Assembly (NCBI RefSeq): GCF_042242105.1
Contig: NC_092013.1
Span: 10,599,618-10,663,617 of the forward strand
Length of the DNA stretch: 64,000 bases
Direction of reading: 5' to 3'
DNA from: Pempheris klunzingeri
Taxonomy: Eukaryota > Chordata > Actinopteri > Acropomatiformes > Pempheridae
Part shown: one piece after another, positions 29,519 to 42,462 of the stretch
How positions within the stretch are numbered: position 1 is the stretch's first letter
How the letters are laid out: every line of letters begins with the position of its first letter
The notes under the pieces: generated by a model
The model's database searches: none
Told to the model about the DNA's origin: nothing
The model's input: the letters and a program-made list of their open reading frames with translations, nothing else
Position numbers and translations under genes: made by a program

Positions 29519-29554
29519 AGATGTATATGCATTAATGAATAAGCAGCATTTAAC

Positions 29555-29820
29555 TGGTGAAACTAGTGGAGGCGGGCCTAATTTGAATTACTTGACATAC
29601 TGTTGGGTAGTTATATTTTGCAAGCATGTTTTTTATGTAAAAGTAAGTAATTGTAGCTGTAAAGTAAACGTAGCATGAAGTACAATGTTTCCCACTGAAA
29701 TGCAGTGAAGTAGAAGGAGGTATAAAGTAGAATAAAATGAGAAAAAAGTACTCAGATTTGCACTTAATCTCAGTACTGGAGTTAACTCAAGCAACAGAGT
29801 TCAGCTGTCTAATTTGTGTG
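29555..29820 (-). repeat. Copy 1 of a teleost 'tactttactc' repeat family
   Basis: Phrases such as 'tactgttgggtagtta', 'ttgtagctgtaaagtaaacg', 'ctgaaatgcagtgaagtaga' and 'aaaaagtactcagat' match, in inverted orientation, the repeat seen at 44275-44690 and 45515-46042. I recognise this as a high-copy fish element whose name I cannot give. Confidence 0.6.
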
Positions 29821-32800
29821 AAAAGAATAAAAAAGATAAAATGGTTTAAAAGTTTATAAAACTCTTGGGGGCACCATAATCATGCTGTAAGCACAAAACT
29901 GACATATTTTCAGCTTTTAAGTTGATGCAGAAAACTAGTTATTTACATGTCAAGTAGACACAAAGCAACATTATCTTTGATGTGGAGTTTGTGTCCAGTC
30001 TACAGTCTTCTTTCAGCTGTTTTGATATCTGGCTCTTTGGCCACGAGCTTTGACTTCTTGTTGGTTGGTGCAGGGCAAGACACATACAGTGCATCTCTGA
30101 CACCTTTTTTATTTAAAACAGCAGTGAAGACGACATTGATGAGAGCAGTGAGAGAGAACCAAAACAAAGAGCTGAAAGGCGCTAAAAGGCTCGTATAGCT
30201 GAGATGAACTGCAGAGGAGAGTGACCACTGTCGACACCATGACAAACATGTGAGACCTGTTTTATTAGAAGAAGATTCTTGAATAAGGGCGGAGGTTTGA
30301 CTCAGGCTGTCTTTACAAATTAGATGCCATATACTATGGTCTTATATTCTCAGTGCATATAAGCAGCGGTGCTGTAATGTTACGTATAAGTACCTCTTAC
30401 CTTTCAAGCTGCGAGTCCGTTTTTAAGCCTTGATGATTTTATTGTAAATCTGTAATTCCCAGGAGAGAATCTGTGTTCAGAGTTAATAAGATGCTATAAA
30501 ACAATAGTATTTGAATTCAAATATACTTCCTTTGTGTTAATTCTTCATTAATTCTGTGACAACAATCGCTTGTTAATCAAAGCAAATTGTGTGCCCTACA
30601 AAAAATGTTATCAATGTTTATTAGGAGAAAAGTCCTCATAGATATGGTCTGACAACAATTCCATTCTTAGGGAATGTAATTGTTACAGAGTCGCTTTGAC
30701 CACTATTGTTATAATATGACTATGTGGTATTGTATTTTATGTATGTAATGTATTCTAGGGGTGCAGTAGCTGCACTGCCATGCAGAGATTTTTGGTGCCA
30801 GAGAAAACCAAAAGCACACTTAAGAACCTCAGGATCTCAGCTTTAGGAAACCACAAATGGTTCTTTAATTATCAGAGGAAAAACTGTTTACAGATTTAGA
30901 GGTTCTTCATAGAGTAATATGCTAACATACCATTTTAAACCCACAAAAACCTCTAAATAACTTTCTTTTTCAAGCACACACAAGGTTATCAGATTAAAGG
31001 ATATTTATTGTGCCCTTAGGTCTACGCTGTGTGTACTGTAATGGCCCAGTGTGTATACAGAGTTAATCCTGGACTGACAGGCAGGGACAGTGGGGTTCTG
31101 ATGGGCCGGGGGGCTCAATGTCTGCAGGGGGACCCAAACATGGCTCTGGTTCTGTCTGGGACCCGTCTGAAAGCCCAGCACTGTCAGGCTGGCCCAAACA
31201 CTGCCTGATGGGGCTTTTAGAAGAGCAGAGTGAGTGACGGAGGTTTAGAGGAGATCTGACACTGCGGCCTGTGGTGCTGCTGTTTATGTATGTATGCTAG
31301 CCCTCCAAAACCTGTGTTTATGAAAACAGTGGCCCGCTGCCCATCAGATACGAACTGCGGGGCTGGGACAGGGACAGCTCCTCTGAGAGAACTCAAAGGA
31401 GACGGAAAGACAGACAAAGACAGAGAGAAAAGACAAGAAAGAGGGACGGTAACGCAAACAGAATATATAAAAACGGGGCAGGGGGGTTCATTTGATGCAA
31501 ATGTGGTCTGAAATAACTTAACCAAATCAGTTTTAGCTAAAGCCCCCTTCATCTGTCTCTCTAAGTCTTTATTCCCTGTTTACTGCCCCACTTTGTCTTG
31601 TCCTCTGTCTTCCCAAATGTTTGAGCTAAACTCTACAAAAAGTAGAAAGTACTCTCACTAATCCCCCCCCCCCCGCCTTTAATTTGATTTCTTCCCTCTG
31701 TTTTGCCCCTTCGGTCGTCTTCCTCCTTAATTAGCTCATATCCCTCTGGTTTGCCAGATTGAGGGTGTTGACACGCACACGGCACAGCCCCAAATCAAAT
31801 ATATATATATACTGCCCTCCCAACCGCTAGCATTACACGCACACACACTTTCTTACTTTTCCTACTTCTTTCAAGGAGCCTAAATTGTATTCTTGTGCCA
31901 CTTGGTTTTTGTTGTTCGCCCACTGGCTGTCATTTTCTGTTTGAAGTGGCAAATGCAGAATGGAGAACCTCGCAGTTTATGATTATTAGAATTTTCTATA
32001 GTTTAAATTTATTGTATATTTGTACAGAGAAAATTGTAAGAGGTCCTCATGTAAACCCACTCAGACCACTTTGTTTAATGTCCAATACTTTTGCTTTGTT
32101 GCTATTGATGCACTGCAGGGGCGGTGTCCGTATTGTGTATAGTTTTGTGTTATGCTCACACACTTTTGCTCTAAGTTTATTTCACTTGTCCTTGATCATT
32201 TTGGTGTTATCAGAGGAAAACTGAGGGAAAACTGCTTCTCAAAGTTCACATTTCAAATATATTTAATTGTTTTATGCAGCTTTCATTTATTTTTCTAATA
32301 ATCCCCTGAGGCGGGTGGAAGACTGTTTACTGACTTTGATTTGCAGTCCTGTAGCTTTTACTTCAAGCGTTAATTAACCTTCAAATGGAGAAATTATAGC
32401 AGCCACACAAGTATGCCTGCACGCTCGACAACCACACACGCGCGCACACACACAGACTCCAACAATGGAAGAGAGTTTCTTTTTTCTGCTTTTCATCTGA
32501 GATCTCCCTTCCTGCTTCTTTCTCTCTCAGACACCACACATGTACCAGACTTACAACATGCAAGTCGACATTTATTCTCCCTCTTTCTCCTCGTTCCTTT
32601 TGTGCACCAAAGTCTAACTCAATCTCGGCCTCCGGATTCTTTGAACCTCTGTCAACGCAGAAATAACATTACAGGTTCAAAGACAACAGATATCTGTTTT
32701 CTGCTCAGAACCAGTTAATCTCCCTGCTTTTCACTCCATTTGTCTTCCTCTCTTCAGCTCCCTTTCCTCCTATATGTCATCATTGCGTCTTTCTTTTTTT

Positions 32801-33189
32801 GTTTGTTCACGTCTTACATAGCCGGTAAAACATTCCATTATTTTGATATAGGCTCTCATTAGCTGTTCAGTCTAATTAAAAGACCTCATTCATATGAAAA
32901 TGGGATGCTGATAGTGATTTTCTTCCTTAGCAACAATCGCTAACCTTGCAAAGCAACTCTTAATTAGAAACTGGCTTGATTGACATTGAGTATGCACTAT
33001 ACACAGTTATACACACATGCGTACATAAGCATTTTCTAAAACAATATAGGCTAATATACCCCTGACTTGTGCGCTATCAGTAATACAAGCAATGTATCAC
33101 CTGAAGTTAAACTACTACACTATATGTTTAGAGAAATCAATAATACTGGAAATATACACACTCTCAAAAGCTGTATTATCCCTGCTCCT

Positions 33190-33190
<1 letters not shown>
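29821..33190. other. Gene desert segment
   Basis: No gene is found. Contents: a G-rich patch at about 31065-31210, a run of 11-12 C at about 31662-31673, and a unique-looking block at 32820-32990 listed separately. The open frame on the minus strand at 31217-31552 has no recognisable features. Confidence 0.5.
32820..32990. promoter_or_regulatory. Candidate conserved non-coding element
   Basis: A compact unique block has two TAATTA homeodomain core sites (32873-32878 and 32961-32966), a CATTCC TEAD-like site at about 32831 and CAAAG/CATTAG-type words, without simple repeats. The look is that of a vertebrate developmental enhancer, but this is judgement by eye only. Confidence 0.3.
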
Positions 33191-33193
<3 letters not shown>

Positions 33194-33220
<27 letters not shown>

Positions 33221-33222
33221 CT
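33194..33222. repeat. (TA)n microsatellite
   Basis: A pure TA run of about 14 units; the Ile-Tyr repeats in overlapping open frames come from it. Confidence 0.9.
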
Positions 33223-36200
33223 ATTGTATATCCTTTCTCCTGTTGCCCTCTCCTCATTTGTTTTCTGGTCACGCCTCATGTTGTCAGCACTCTGATAGGT
33301 TAATTCATGCAGTGTTTACTGTCCCGAAAAGATTCCCATCAGGCCTTTCTCCCCTCTGTTTTTCTTCTGTCCCTCGCTCCTCTTTTCACCGCTTCATCGC
33401 TGCATATTAATCATCAGGTGTGTGTACATAACATCATTGTGAGGAGGCACACGGCGGCGTGGAGACAACAGAGGAGCAGAGGCCATTCGAGGGTGACACT
33501 GAACGGCAGATACAGTGACTGATAGCGCTGAACAAAATATCCAGTTCTCTTTTTTTCTCCATCTGATTCCACATCTTGAAGCATGAAATGGCCGGCTTAT
33601 TATGTTGCAACTCTCTATAGGACGAATCAGTGCTTCGGTCTGGTCAGTGCCCCCCCCCCACATTTAACATGCATAAGTAGCATATTAACAATTATTAAAT
33701 GTTTATAACACACATAATGTACTTACATGCAGATAAACATACATTTTTAAACAGTTACAGCTGCTCCTATAATGCATCTATAATTGGCGTATGAACAGTT
33801 AATGAATAACAGTCGAATATAGCGGCAATCATATTTATGATATATGATTACACACATGTACAGATTCTTACAGTGTCTTACAAAACATGTGCTATCTACT
33901 TAAGCACAAAGCATTCACAGACAGGTTTAAGAAGTCACATGGAGAAACAGTAGAAACAGTAGTTTGATAAAAGAAAAAGAAGTCTTGTTTCCTTCATGAG
34001 TGGATGATAAAGTACTTTTAATATGCATTAAGAAGAGGTATTGCATTAATAAACACAACTACCAGATGTAATAAATGAATATATAACATGTTAGATTCAC
34101 AACAGTGTTACATTATGCTGTCAGTCATAAAGACACTATGGATGCTTCACAGATTGTTGCTGTTGACAGATACTTTAATGAAAACTAACTAAAGCTACAC
34201 TATACTGCACTATAGTGTGTTAGAAACAATTCAATATTTATTTCTCACTGCTTATTAATGCTAAATAATGTTAATGATAAGGGTTGCTTTTTTTAATATC
34301 AAGTCAGATGTGTTTGGCCAGTCTAGTATCACATGTGTAGTGTCTCTGTGGACTTGTCAGCGACAGTTCACAAACTGAAGTACGGTTACTGCAGATGAAG
34401 ATATTTTGTGTGATAACTTAATCATACATCTTGTAAAAATCATTATCAAATGACTGAGGGTGTTTATTTTGAAATGCAGCAATAGTTTCCTACTTATCAT
34501 GTAGTTTTGGAAAAAAAGTTGCCGTTCCAAAAATATGCGATGACTTAGATAAGTAGTGTTAAAATCTGTTCCTTGGAGTCTAAATCAACCCACATGTTCT
34601 CCTGAAAATGTCTTTTCTTCCTTTTTTCTTTTGCTGGTGTGTATTTGTATCTATAATTGCAATTTATACCTGCAGTGTAATTTATACGGCTAAATATTAC
34701 AGATTGGGTTTTGGAGTTACACTGAGATTTAAAGTTCAGAAAATTCTACTTTTCCTAATGAACCATCGCTGCTACTTCTTATCTCGCTCGTATGCTTGAA
34801 GAAATTCAGTCTGTGTACTCCCACAGTTAATTTGCCCAGACAGACAAACAAACAAACATGAGCATCCATATAAATAAGTAATCATGAATTCAGCTTGTTT
34901 GGGCCTCCAGTTTCACCTGCCCTGCCACCAGCGGGTCCCACTGTCTGCCTGCTCTCTGGAGAGGAGGACCAGACTGAAAAATCAGATTAGACATACTCCC
35001 GACTCCTTTTGCGCGCTCAGAGTGTGGGTGTGGATGGGAAGATTTAATGGAGGATTGGGGTTGAGGGGTTGTCTCTTTACTGATGTCAAGCCCAAGGCTG
35101 CAGGGTAGTGTCCCACGGAAATGAGCCATTAGAATAGAGGATTTATTTATTTTTCTCCTTCCCCTTTTGCTTTCTCTGGATTTGGCATGGGGTGCAGAAG
35201 TCAGGCACACTATCTGGGAATGATTTGGGGGGACGGGACGACAGCCCCTGTGGTGGACCAGCCTGTGAGTTAGATTTCAAAAATGAAAAAGCTGCTTCGA
35301 TTATCATGCCTTTGTTATTTAATCGGCAATATCTGGGAGGGGGTTGGATGTCTTGAATGCTTCCGATTTGTCCAGACAGTAGTTCAAGTATGTAACTGAA
35401 TCTCTTCTTGTCACAGACACAGACATTGCAGTAAAGTTAAGTATGCACCCTCTTACCGGCCCTCTCTTTTCTGCTGTAGTTTTCCACCTTCGATCACTTT
35501 TCTGCAGCTCTGCAGACGTGCAAGTATGGGCTGGTTTCAAGCAGATAGGGAGATTGCACAGAAGTGAAGGATGTGGCTGAAGTTCCGGATGAGGTGTTGC
35601 TTTATCAGCCAGCACGAGGCCAGGATTGGCGCACTGAGCAGATCTTTGATATGCGTTGCGATCCAGACAGCGAGGAGGTGAGCTATCACTCGGCAACGAT
35701 GAGGGGCGATGAGGACAGGAGGCTGTGTTTGGACACAGATGAGCAGCACAGAAGCACCAAAACAAACTCGACCCACAACAAGCAAATCTACTGCGAAGCA
35801 CAGCTACAGAAAATACAGAAAGAGAAGCAGTTTTTTTCCCCCATTTACTGACAAAAATGTATTTTACTGTCCTGCATACTTTGCAGTAAAGCACATTATT
35901 GATGAGTTTTTCACAGCATCTTAAACCTGAACTTGTTGAGCTTGTCAATCAAAGATAGCAAGAATGTTAAGATACATAATTTTGTTATTAAATTGATTGG
36001 AAGAGCATAATTGCCAACAAGTTTTGCAATCTAGTAAACTCCAGAAGACATTTATTAAATCAAAAAACAAAACATTCTCCTGTTCAGGTTCTGAAATGTG
36101 AGAATTTTCAGCTTTCATATATTTTTAAAATCTAGACTTTTGGTTGGATAAAACTAAAAGAGATAAACCAACAAGTCAACTTGGGCTAAAGGAAATTGTG

Positions 36201-38299
36201 ATTTTTCACTAGTGTTTGATATTTTATACACTGAAGAGCCCACAGGTAATCTGAAACACTGATCGATAATCACTTTATTCAGTAGCTGGCTAGTTGTGGT
36301 CCCAGCAGGAATGATATGTAGCAACAACAAATCAAAATCAAATATTTATTTTATTTTTTATAGAGTTCATCATTAAAATAATCACAGACAACATTCAGTA
36401 GGAGTGTTTAGGAGGAATGTTTTCAGGCTCTCTATATGATGCCTCAAACAGCCTGAACTGTCACGAAGAATCTGACATCTCCATCTCTTTGCTGACGTGA
36501 TGAATACAAACTGTAAAACTCCCTCTGCACACAGTTGATGGACACTTTAGCTGCGGACTGTGTTTTCTGTAAACACCAGCAATGAAACACTGAAGTATGT
36601 CCCTCATCTGCCTTCTCAGAGACTAGAAGTTGACACTTTTATATTTAGCACTGCACCACTGTATGTTTTTGTTTTGCAGTGTATGTTTTTGCAGCAGTGA
36701 TAACCCAGAGTTCATGTAAATACCACACTCATCACGGCCACGATGGTCACTGTCTGGTCTGATCGCCATCCACTCTCCCTCTGTGGATTGATCTCCATAA
36801 TCTCAGTGTTTAATAAAACGTGCGGCTGGATTTGAAGCCTCAGTGAGCTCAGAATAGACCTGAGGATCGATTCACATGGAGAGGGTCGGCTGACTCTCTC
36901 TCTCCCGTCTGGATGTAGCTTTGACTCGTGGAAGACACATCTTGGTTCATTCATTCTCTTCCCTTTGCTTTTCTTTATTTCTCATCCTGATGAAGCAAAA
37001 CTGTTCTCAAACACAAGCGTCATTGTTCTGTCTCTCTCGTCTTTCTCATCCTGTCAGCGGATTCTTTACCATCATGAGACAAAACTTAGATATTCAACAA
37101 TGTAACACTTTATTTTTTGTTAGATGCTGTCAAGCCTGAAGTCATATCAGACCCAGTTTGCTTTCTAACCTTATCTTCAACCCAAGATTATATCTAAAGG
37201 CTCTATATCTATACATTTTTGTTTGTACATGATGTTTAAAGATTCATTACAGTCCCTCCATAATGGGAGATAAAACTATCCTCTGTACATACTGTACAGT
37301 TATATATATTCTTTACACCAGCTTCACTGCTTTACACCACAGAACAGTAACCATGCATATACATTCCTTAGTAACTAACTAATCTACACGTTGTATATGT
37401 AACATGCTTGGCCAGTAAGTGTGATTTGGATCATCACAATTACAAGTGTAATCATAACTGAGCATGACTCAGACAACAAAGGTAAAATAATAGCACTTGA
37501 AGGATCCTGCTGACACATTGGAATAGAAGTTACTGGGATTAACAGTAAAATAGACAACATGTCATAGTTGATAGAAATTCACCTCTCCTCATTTATAGCT
37601 ACACAGAGCCATAAAACAAGTGCTAAAACATGAAATGACCATAGTCCCCAACAAAACCTTTGTGCATATAACAGTAATAAGATAATAAATAACAAAAGTC
37701 AGACCATATGTTGGTCATCAGAAATAAGAGCACTTTTAAGCATCTCTATCTTGCTCCCTCCCATCAGTTGTACCATTGCTGTTCTCCTGGACCATCACTC
37801 TTCTTACTCTGCAGAGTCTGCAGTGTCATTGAGTGTGTGTGTGTTTGTGTGCTTCATTCTTAAACTACTGCTGAGAGTCAGTCTGCCCCGTTCATGTACT
37901 CTAATGTCGGTGCCCTGAGCTCTCCATCTCCATCCATCCACTTTCTTTCTTTCTTTATCGCTCTTTGTCTGCCCTATCCTCCTGTGGTGCTGCGGCTCGA
38001 GTCTCGGTTCACTGTCCTCCTGCTGTATTTTTTTACTGTGTAATATGGATGAATTCTTCCCCAGGGTTTTTAAAATTTCAGTCTCTTTTGTATAAATATG
38101 AATAAAGCACAGCAGTTCGACCGTGTGCAATTTGATTAATTACAATATGTTGAAAAAGGGGTGGTAATTTCACTCACTTCGGCCGCCTGTGAAAACACTG
38201 CAGGCAAAGTATGAAGCGACGTGAGTGTAACTGACTGTACACACACAAATAGACATGCACATAATTGCTAACACAGGAGGAACAGACACATGTAGACAT
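33223..38299. other. Gene desert segment
   Basis: AT-rich DNA without a supported gene. At 35319-35948 a 209-codon minus-strand frame overlaps a 95-codon plus-strand frame (35564-35851). Neither has a recognisable domain, and I treat them as chance or as unique non-coding sequence of higher GC. A run of nine C at about 33651-33660 and generic TA-rich stretches make up the rest. Confidence 0.45.
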
Positions 38300-38600
38300 T
38301 TACAATCAGGTTTCTCTACTTTGATCCAACAGTCCGGGCCTCCAGGCTTTGAAAAACATTCAGTATCTCGCTCTTAGCTCAGACCATATGGTTATTGTGG
38401 CTGGTCTAAGAGTAATATTGAGGCTTAATGACATAACTCCCACCTGGAGAAGCAGGCTTTGAACAGCCATTATTAAGCCTGGTGCAGAGATAAGGCAGCC
38501 ATTAGCCAAGCCTGATCATTTCATGGCTACTGCAACAATAAGAGTGACAGCCCCTTCACGTTAACAGCACCCACTGAGACGCGCCGCTTTCTCTTTTTTA
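38300..38600. promoter_or_regulatory. Candidate enhancer with E-boxes and GATA site
   Basis: A unique, moderately GC-rich block has a TCF/LEF-like CTTTGAT at 38318-38324, E-boxes CATATG at 38385-38390 and CACCTG at 38441-38446, and a GATA site AGATAAGG at 38488-38495. The words CAGCCATTA...AAGCCTG occur twice, 34 bases apart (about 38463-38480 and 38497-38515). E-box plus GATA composites are typical of haematopoietic and endothelial enhancers. In human the region beyond EEFSEC leads to GATA2, so a distal enhancer is a reasonable guess but unproven. Confidence 0.35.
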
Positions 38601-40020
38601 GGCATGTCTGCAGGGACGCGGTGGAGGGTATTGTGTGTGGGTCAGAGGCCGTTTTAAATAAGCAATAAATGTTAAATCTGCCTGACATCTTCAGTATCCA
38701 TTACTGCAAAGAGCATGCTGGGGAGGAGACAGAGACGAAAAAACGGGAGTGAAACTGGTAGACGGAGGAGATGAGATCAATAGAGGCAGAATGGAGGATT
38801 GATTCAGGCTCTTAGATCTTTCAGATTAGTGGCTCGATTAGAGACAAATATGGAGGCTTATTCATGTGACCTTAGCAGTGACAGCCTGAACTAAGTGGTC
38901 AAAGAGTAATTACATTCAAACCCCAATATCCCACTGATGCTGGAGATTTGGAGATGACTGCTGCGCTGGATTTCATCCGGTCTTACAGGACAAAAAATGT
39001 TTGTATGGCCCAGTTTTTGAATGGTGCACTCTGTCGTTAATGTTGCTCTGCACTGGAGACTTAATGCCCTGTGGAAAAGTTAGTCCGTTCATCGGTCAGT
39101 GGGACTACATGAACTTGGATTTTACTATTATCTATTCTGTTCCGCGGAGAATGCTTGAGGGGAGTTTCTGTTTTTACCTGAGATGTTAAATACAGCAGCT
39201 ATGAACAATAGAGGCTTCTTATGGTCGCCTAAAATAAGGCCTATGCAAATATAAGCAAATACACAATGTGTGCAACTCATTGTGTTATCTGTTCGCTCTT
39301 GTAGTCTATAATCAGAACTGGTCTGACTGGTGACCTCATGTTTTACCCACTGATAAATGCTTTTTCTAAGTTCAAACTGAATTTTCAGCTCCACAGTCTG
39401 TGTATCTTTCATTTTTGAGGTTACTTACAGACGTGATAATACACTGTATGCATGCAGGCTTCTTGTATTAAGAATTTGCACAGTTGTTAGTTTTGCAAAG
39501 ATTGATGAGCTTTTCTTAACCACACTGTGGTACGACCATAGACACTGGGGCTTTAGCATGAGCTACACCTTATGATAAAAATCTTGCCAAATTTTGGCTT
39601 CAAAACAAAGATAAACTGTTTTTCAGACAGTTGACTTGGCTGACTTTTGATAGCAAATGTTGCTAGGAAACCCACTGTGAGCACATGTGGTGCGCCACTG
39701 GCTGGAGCACATCATATGAACGATTACACAAGATATTTTTAACCCCTTTTCAACCAACTCACACAGCTCTGAGTATGCACCAGTAGCAACTTAACATATC
39801 TGTCCTTTTGCAACAGTCAACATTTGGCTCGACTCATTGTGCTGTTAAGTTTCCATCCTAAAAGTATCCTGAAAACCTTTTCCGTGGACTCACTGACTAA
39901 ATAGACACGATCTACTTCACTTTGAGAGCTTTACTCGTCTTTGTTTTTTAATTTTCAGATGTATAAACAGTTGAGCTCCAGAGCTCCTTTCTAGGTATGT
40001 TCAAAGACAGGACAGTAACA
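38601..40020. other. Gene desert segment
   Basis: No gene or clear repeat. The stretch at about 38640-38960 is unique and may extend the regulatory-looking block to its left; 39480-39760 may be an old repeat that I do not recognise. Confidence 0.4.
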
Positions 40021-40024
40021 GAGT

Positions 40025-40165
40025 CAATGGCAATCCTAAAATACCACACTGTAGATCTAAATATGGACAATCAGCTTTCTCTATAAGGGGTTGTGGATTG
40101 TGGAACGCATTATCAGCTGAAATCAAATAAACTTCAGATATAAGTGCTGGCTACAAGCAAACCCG
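40025..40165 (+). pseudogene. Relic of a non-LTR retrotransposon reverse-transcriptase C-terminus
   Basis: Read from about 40075 on the plus strand, the translation gives FSIRGCGLWNALSAEIK, a stop, then TSDISAGYKQT. The LWNALPxEI-type ending followed by a short basic tail is typical of the C-terminal end of LINE ORF2 proteins in fish. An in-frame stop and the lack of upstream domains show a dead 3' fragment. AT-rich sequence to about 40290 may be its 3' UTR. Confidence 0.6.
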
Positions 40166-40290
40166 TATCCATTTTAGCTAATTCTACTAATTATTATTGG
40201 TGTGTGTGTTTTCTTGAGTATTGTACATGTATTTTATTGTAATTCCATATTTATAATGAAATCTGATTTTATGACATTTGCTAACATCTG

Positions 40291-42421
40291 TATATTTTAA
40301 CTACACTGTATATGTAAAAGCTCAACTAGTGACAGGAATTTAAAATTAGCAGTAGCTATAAACTCTGTGCATCCCATCAGTGCCAAACTTTGTATTGGAG
40401 CTTTGTTGTGTTGAATGGAAAGTGGACTAACTAGTTTCCCTTCAGAGAGTAGTAGCTCATTGCGAGTGTTAGCACTAATTCCCACTAGACATTACTTTTC
40501 ATGGATGTTATTTCAGCCCCTGCTGAGTTCTACCATCAGGCTGCTGCACACTTACTGTTGCATTATACAAAGAAGGGCATCTAGCTAGTGTTACCCCCTT
40601 CATAGGTCCAGCTGTGGTGATGGCAAATTACCAGCACATAAAAGGAAATAACATTTTTAATAACTTCTTCTTCACCGAGAAGAACAGTTAAAACGAACAT
40701 TGAGGATAATGATTTCTTAACAAACATGAATTTTAACTGCAGTTCCACTGATTTGCGCAAACAAGAAGACTGTAGACACACTATAGAGCGGTCCTTGTGT
40801 TGACATGAATGCAGTTTCTGTATTCCACTGATGCAGTCTGTGTCCCGTGTAGTTAATGTAGCTGACGGGTTGTTTGTGATTGGCAGGTGAAGTTTGCTTC
40901 TGTCGCCCACACTGATACGACTGTGAGAGATCCAACAACAAACAACACTTACAGCAAGAATTAGCGTAAGGAAATCCTTTTCTACCATGTACAATGCTTC
41001 TGTGCGGATGGCCATTTTAAATTAGATGAATAAATTTGGAGGCTTAATTATTTTTGGTGCTTTGAGCTATTATTCTCCTCTGTGGGAAAGTGAGGGATGA
41101 GATGAGAGAAAGGGAAAGGATATATGATCCCTAGAAGACAAACGCAGACGGTATTTGTTAAAAATCTCCCGTTTTTTCACTACTTCTGTGTCTTTCCTTC
41201 AGTCCCCGATAGGCATAACTTTATTTCTTTCACCTGTCATTAGATTGGCTTCGAACAAAACAAACTCAATTAACCTTATTTCTCCCCCTAAACTCTCTAT
41301 TTCGAGAATAATCCATCCAGCACACACACACAGATATGTGTAATTGGCTCGGATACTGGGACTGTAATGGTAATAGCATAGCTTCAATGTTAAATAAGCA
41401 GTGGTAACAACAGTCTTAATCAGCCGTTAATAACCACAGCTTGTCAGTCTCTCCACTTTCAGCCCCACACATGGTGTTTTTGGCCGAGTGTAATTCAATC
41501 AATTCACACTAACTCTCTCCTCCTCCCCTCTTTTCCTGCTGAACTTGCCAGGTCATGTTCTGTGGCTCATATGTTTGATTGAGGCCTCCCTCTCATGTCT
41601 GGGAGAGAGAGGAGGTAGGCTCCGCTGGGAGAGACGGCCCGGTCGCATCGGGACTGAACTTCCATGAGCTGGGAAACAATTACAACCCACCCCCCCTTTC
41701 TCCTCTTTTTCTTCTCTGTCTGTCCACTACTATTCTTTTCTTTCTCTCTCTCTTGCTTTAACACTCTGTCTCTTCCATCCCAGTCCTGGGGCACTATATA
41801 CCCCTTTATTTATTTATGTATCAGGAGACGGAAATGGACTCCCACCCAGGGAAGAGGGGTGAGAGGGAGGTGAATTGTGAGTGTGCGCGCGTGCATGTGA
41901 GTGTTTGCATTCGCGTGCACATACAGGACAACGGTATATACAGTACGTGTTGTGATGTATGAGATGAGGTGTAGTATTTAAAGCTATTTAAAGGAGTTTT
42001 TTTTAGCACGGGTACTATTACTACGCAAAGGTTTTACATACCCATGTGGTTAGTATCATGGACATGCATGACGATGTATATGCAGACGACACCATCCTGA
42101 TGCCAGTTTCATGCTTTTCTGCTGGTTGACAGTTGCCGTTGGTAACTTGCAAAGAAATGTGGCAAGGCTAGTTAGTAAATATGAATGTGGCATTCAAGAT
42201 ATTAAAAAATGAGGAAGGAAATACATTCAACATGTTTTTCAGGCGCTAAGGATACAAATATTGAGTACAATGAGTATCACTGAAAGTAAACATAATTTTG
42301 TTTACATGAAAACCCTCCACCCTAAATTCATATTTAATGTTGTGCATTTTGAAACCATAGAGGTTGTTGCCATGGCAGCAGAGCAGACCGTCTTCCTCCA
42401 CTTTTTGATGTTTGTCTTTAA

Positions 42422-42462
<41 letters not shown>

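Noticed and set aside
40581-41015. 144-codon minus-strand open frame
   Set aside because: No domain, no splice structure and no similarity I recognise; length is unremarkable for 64 kb.
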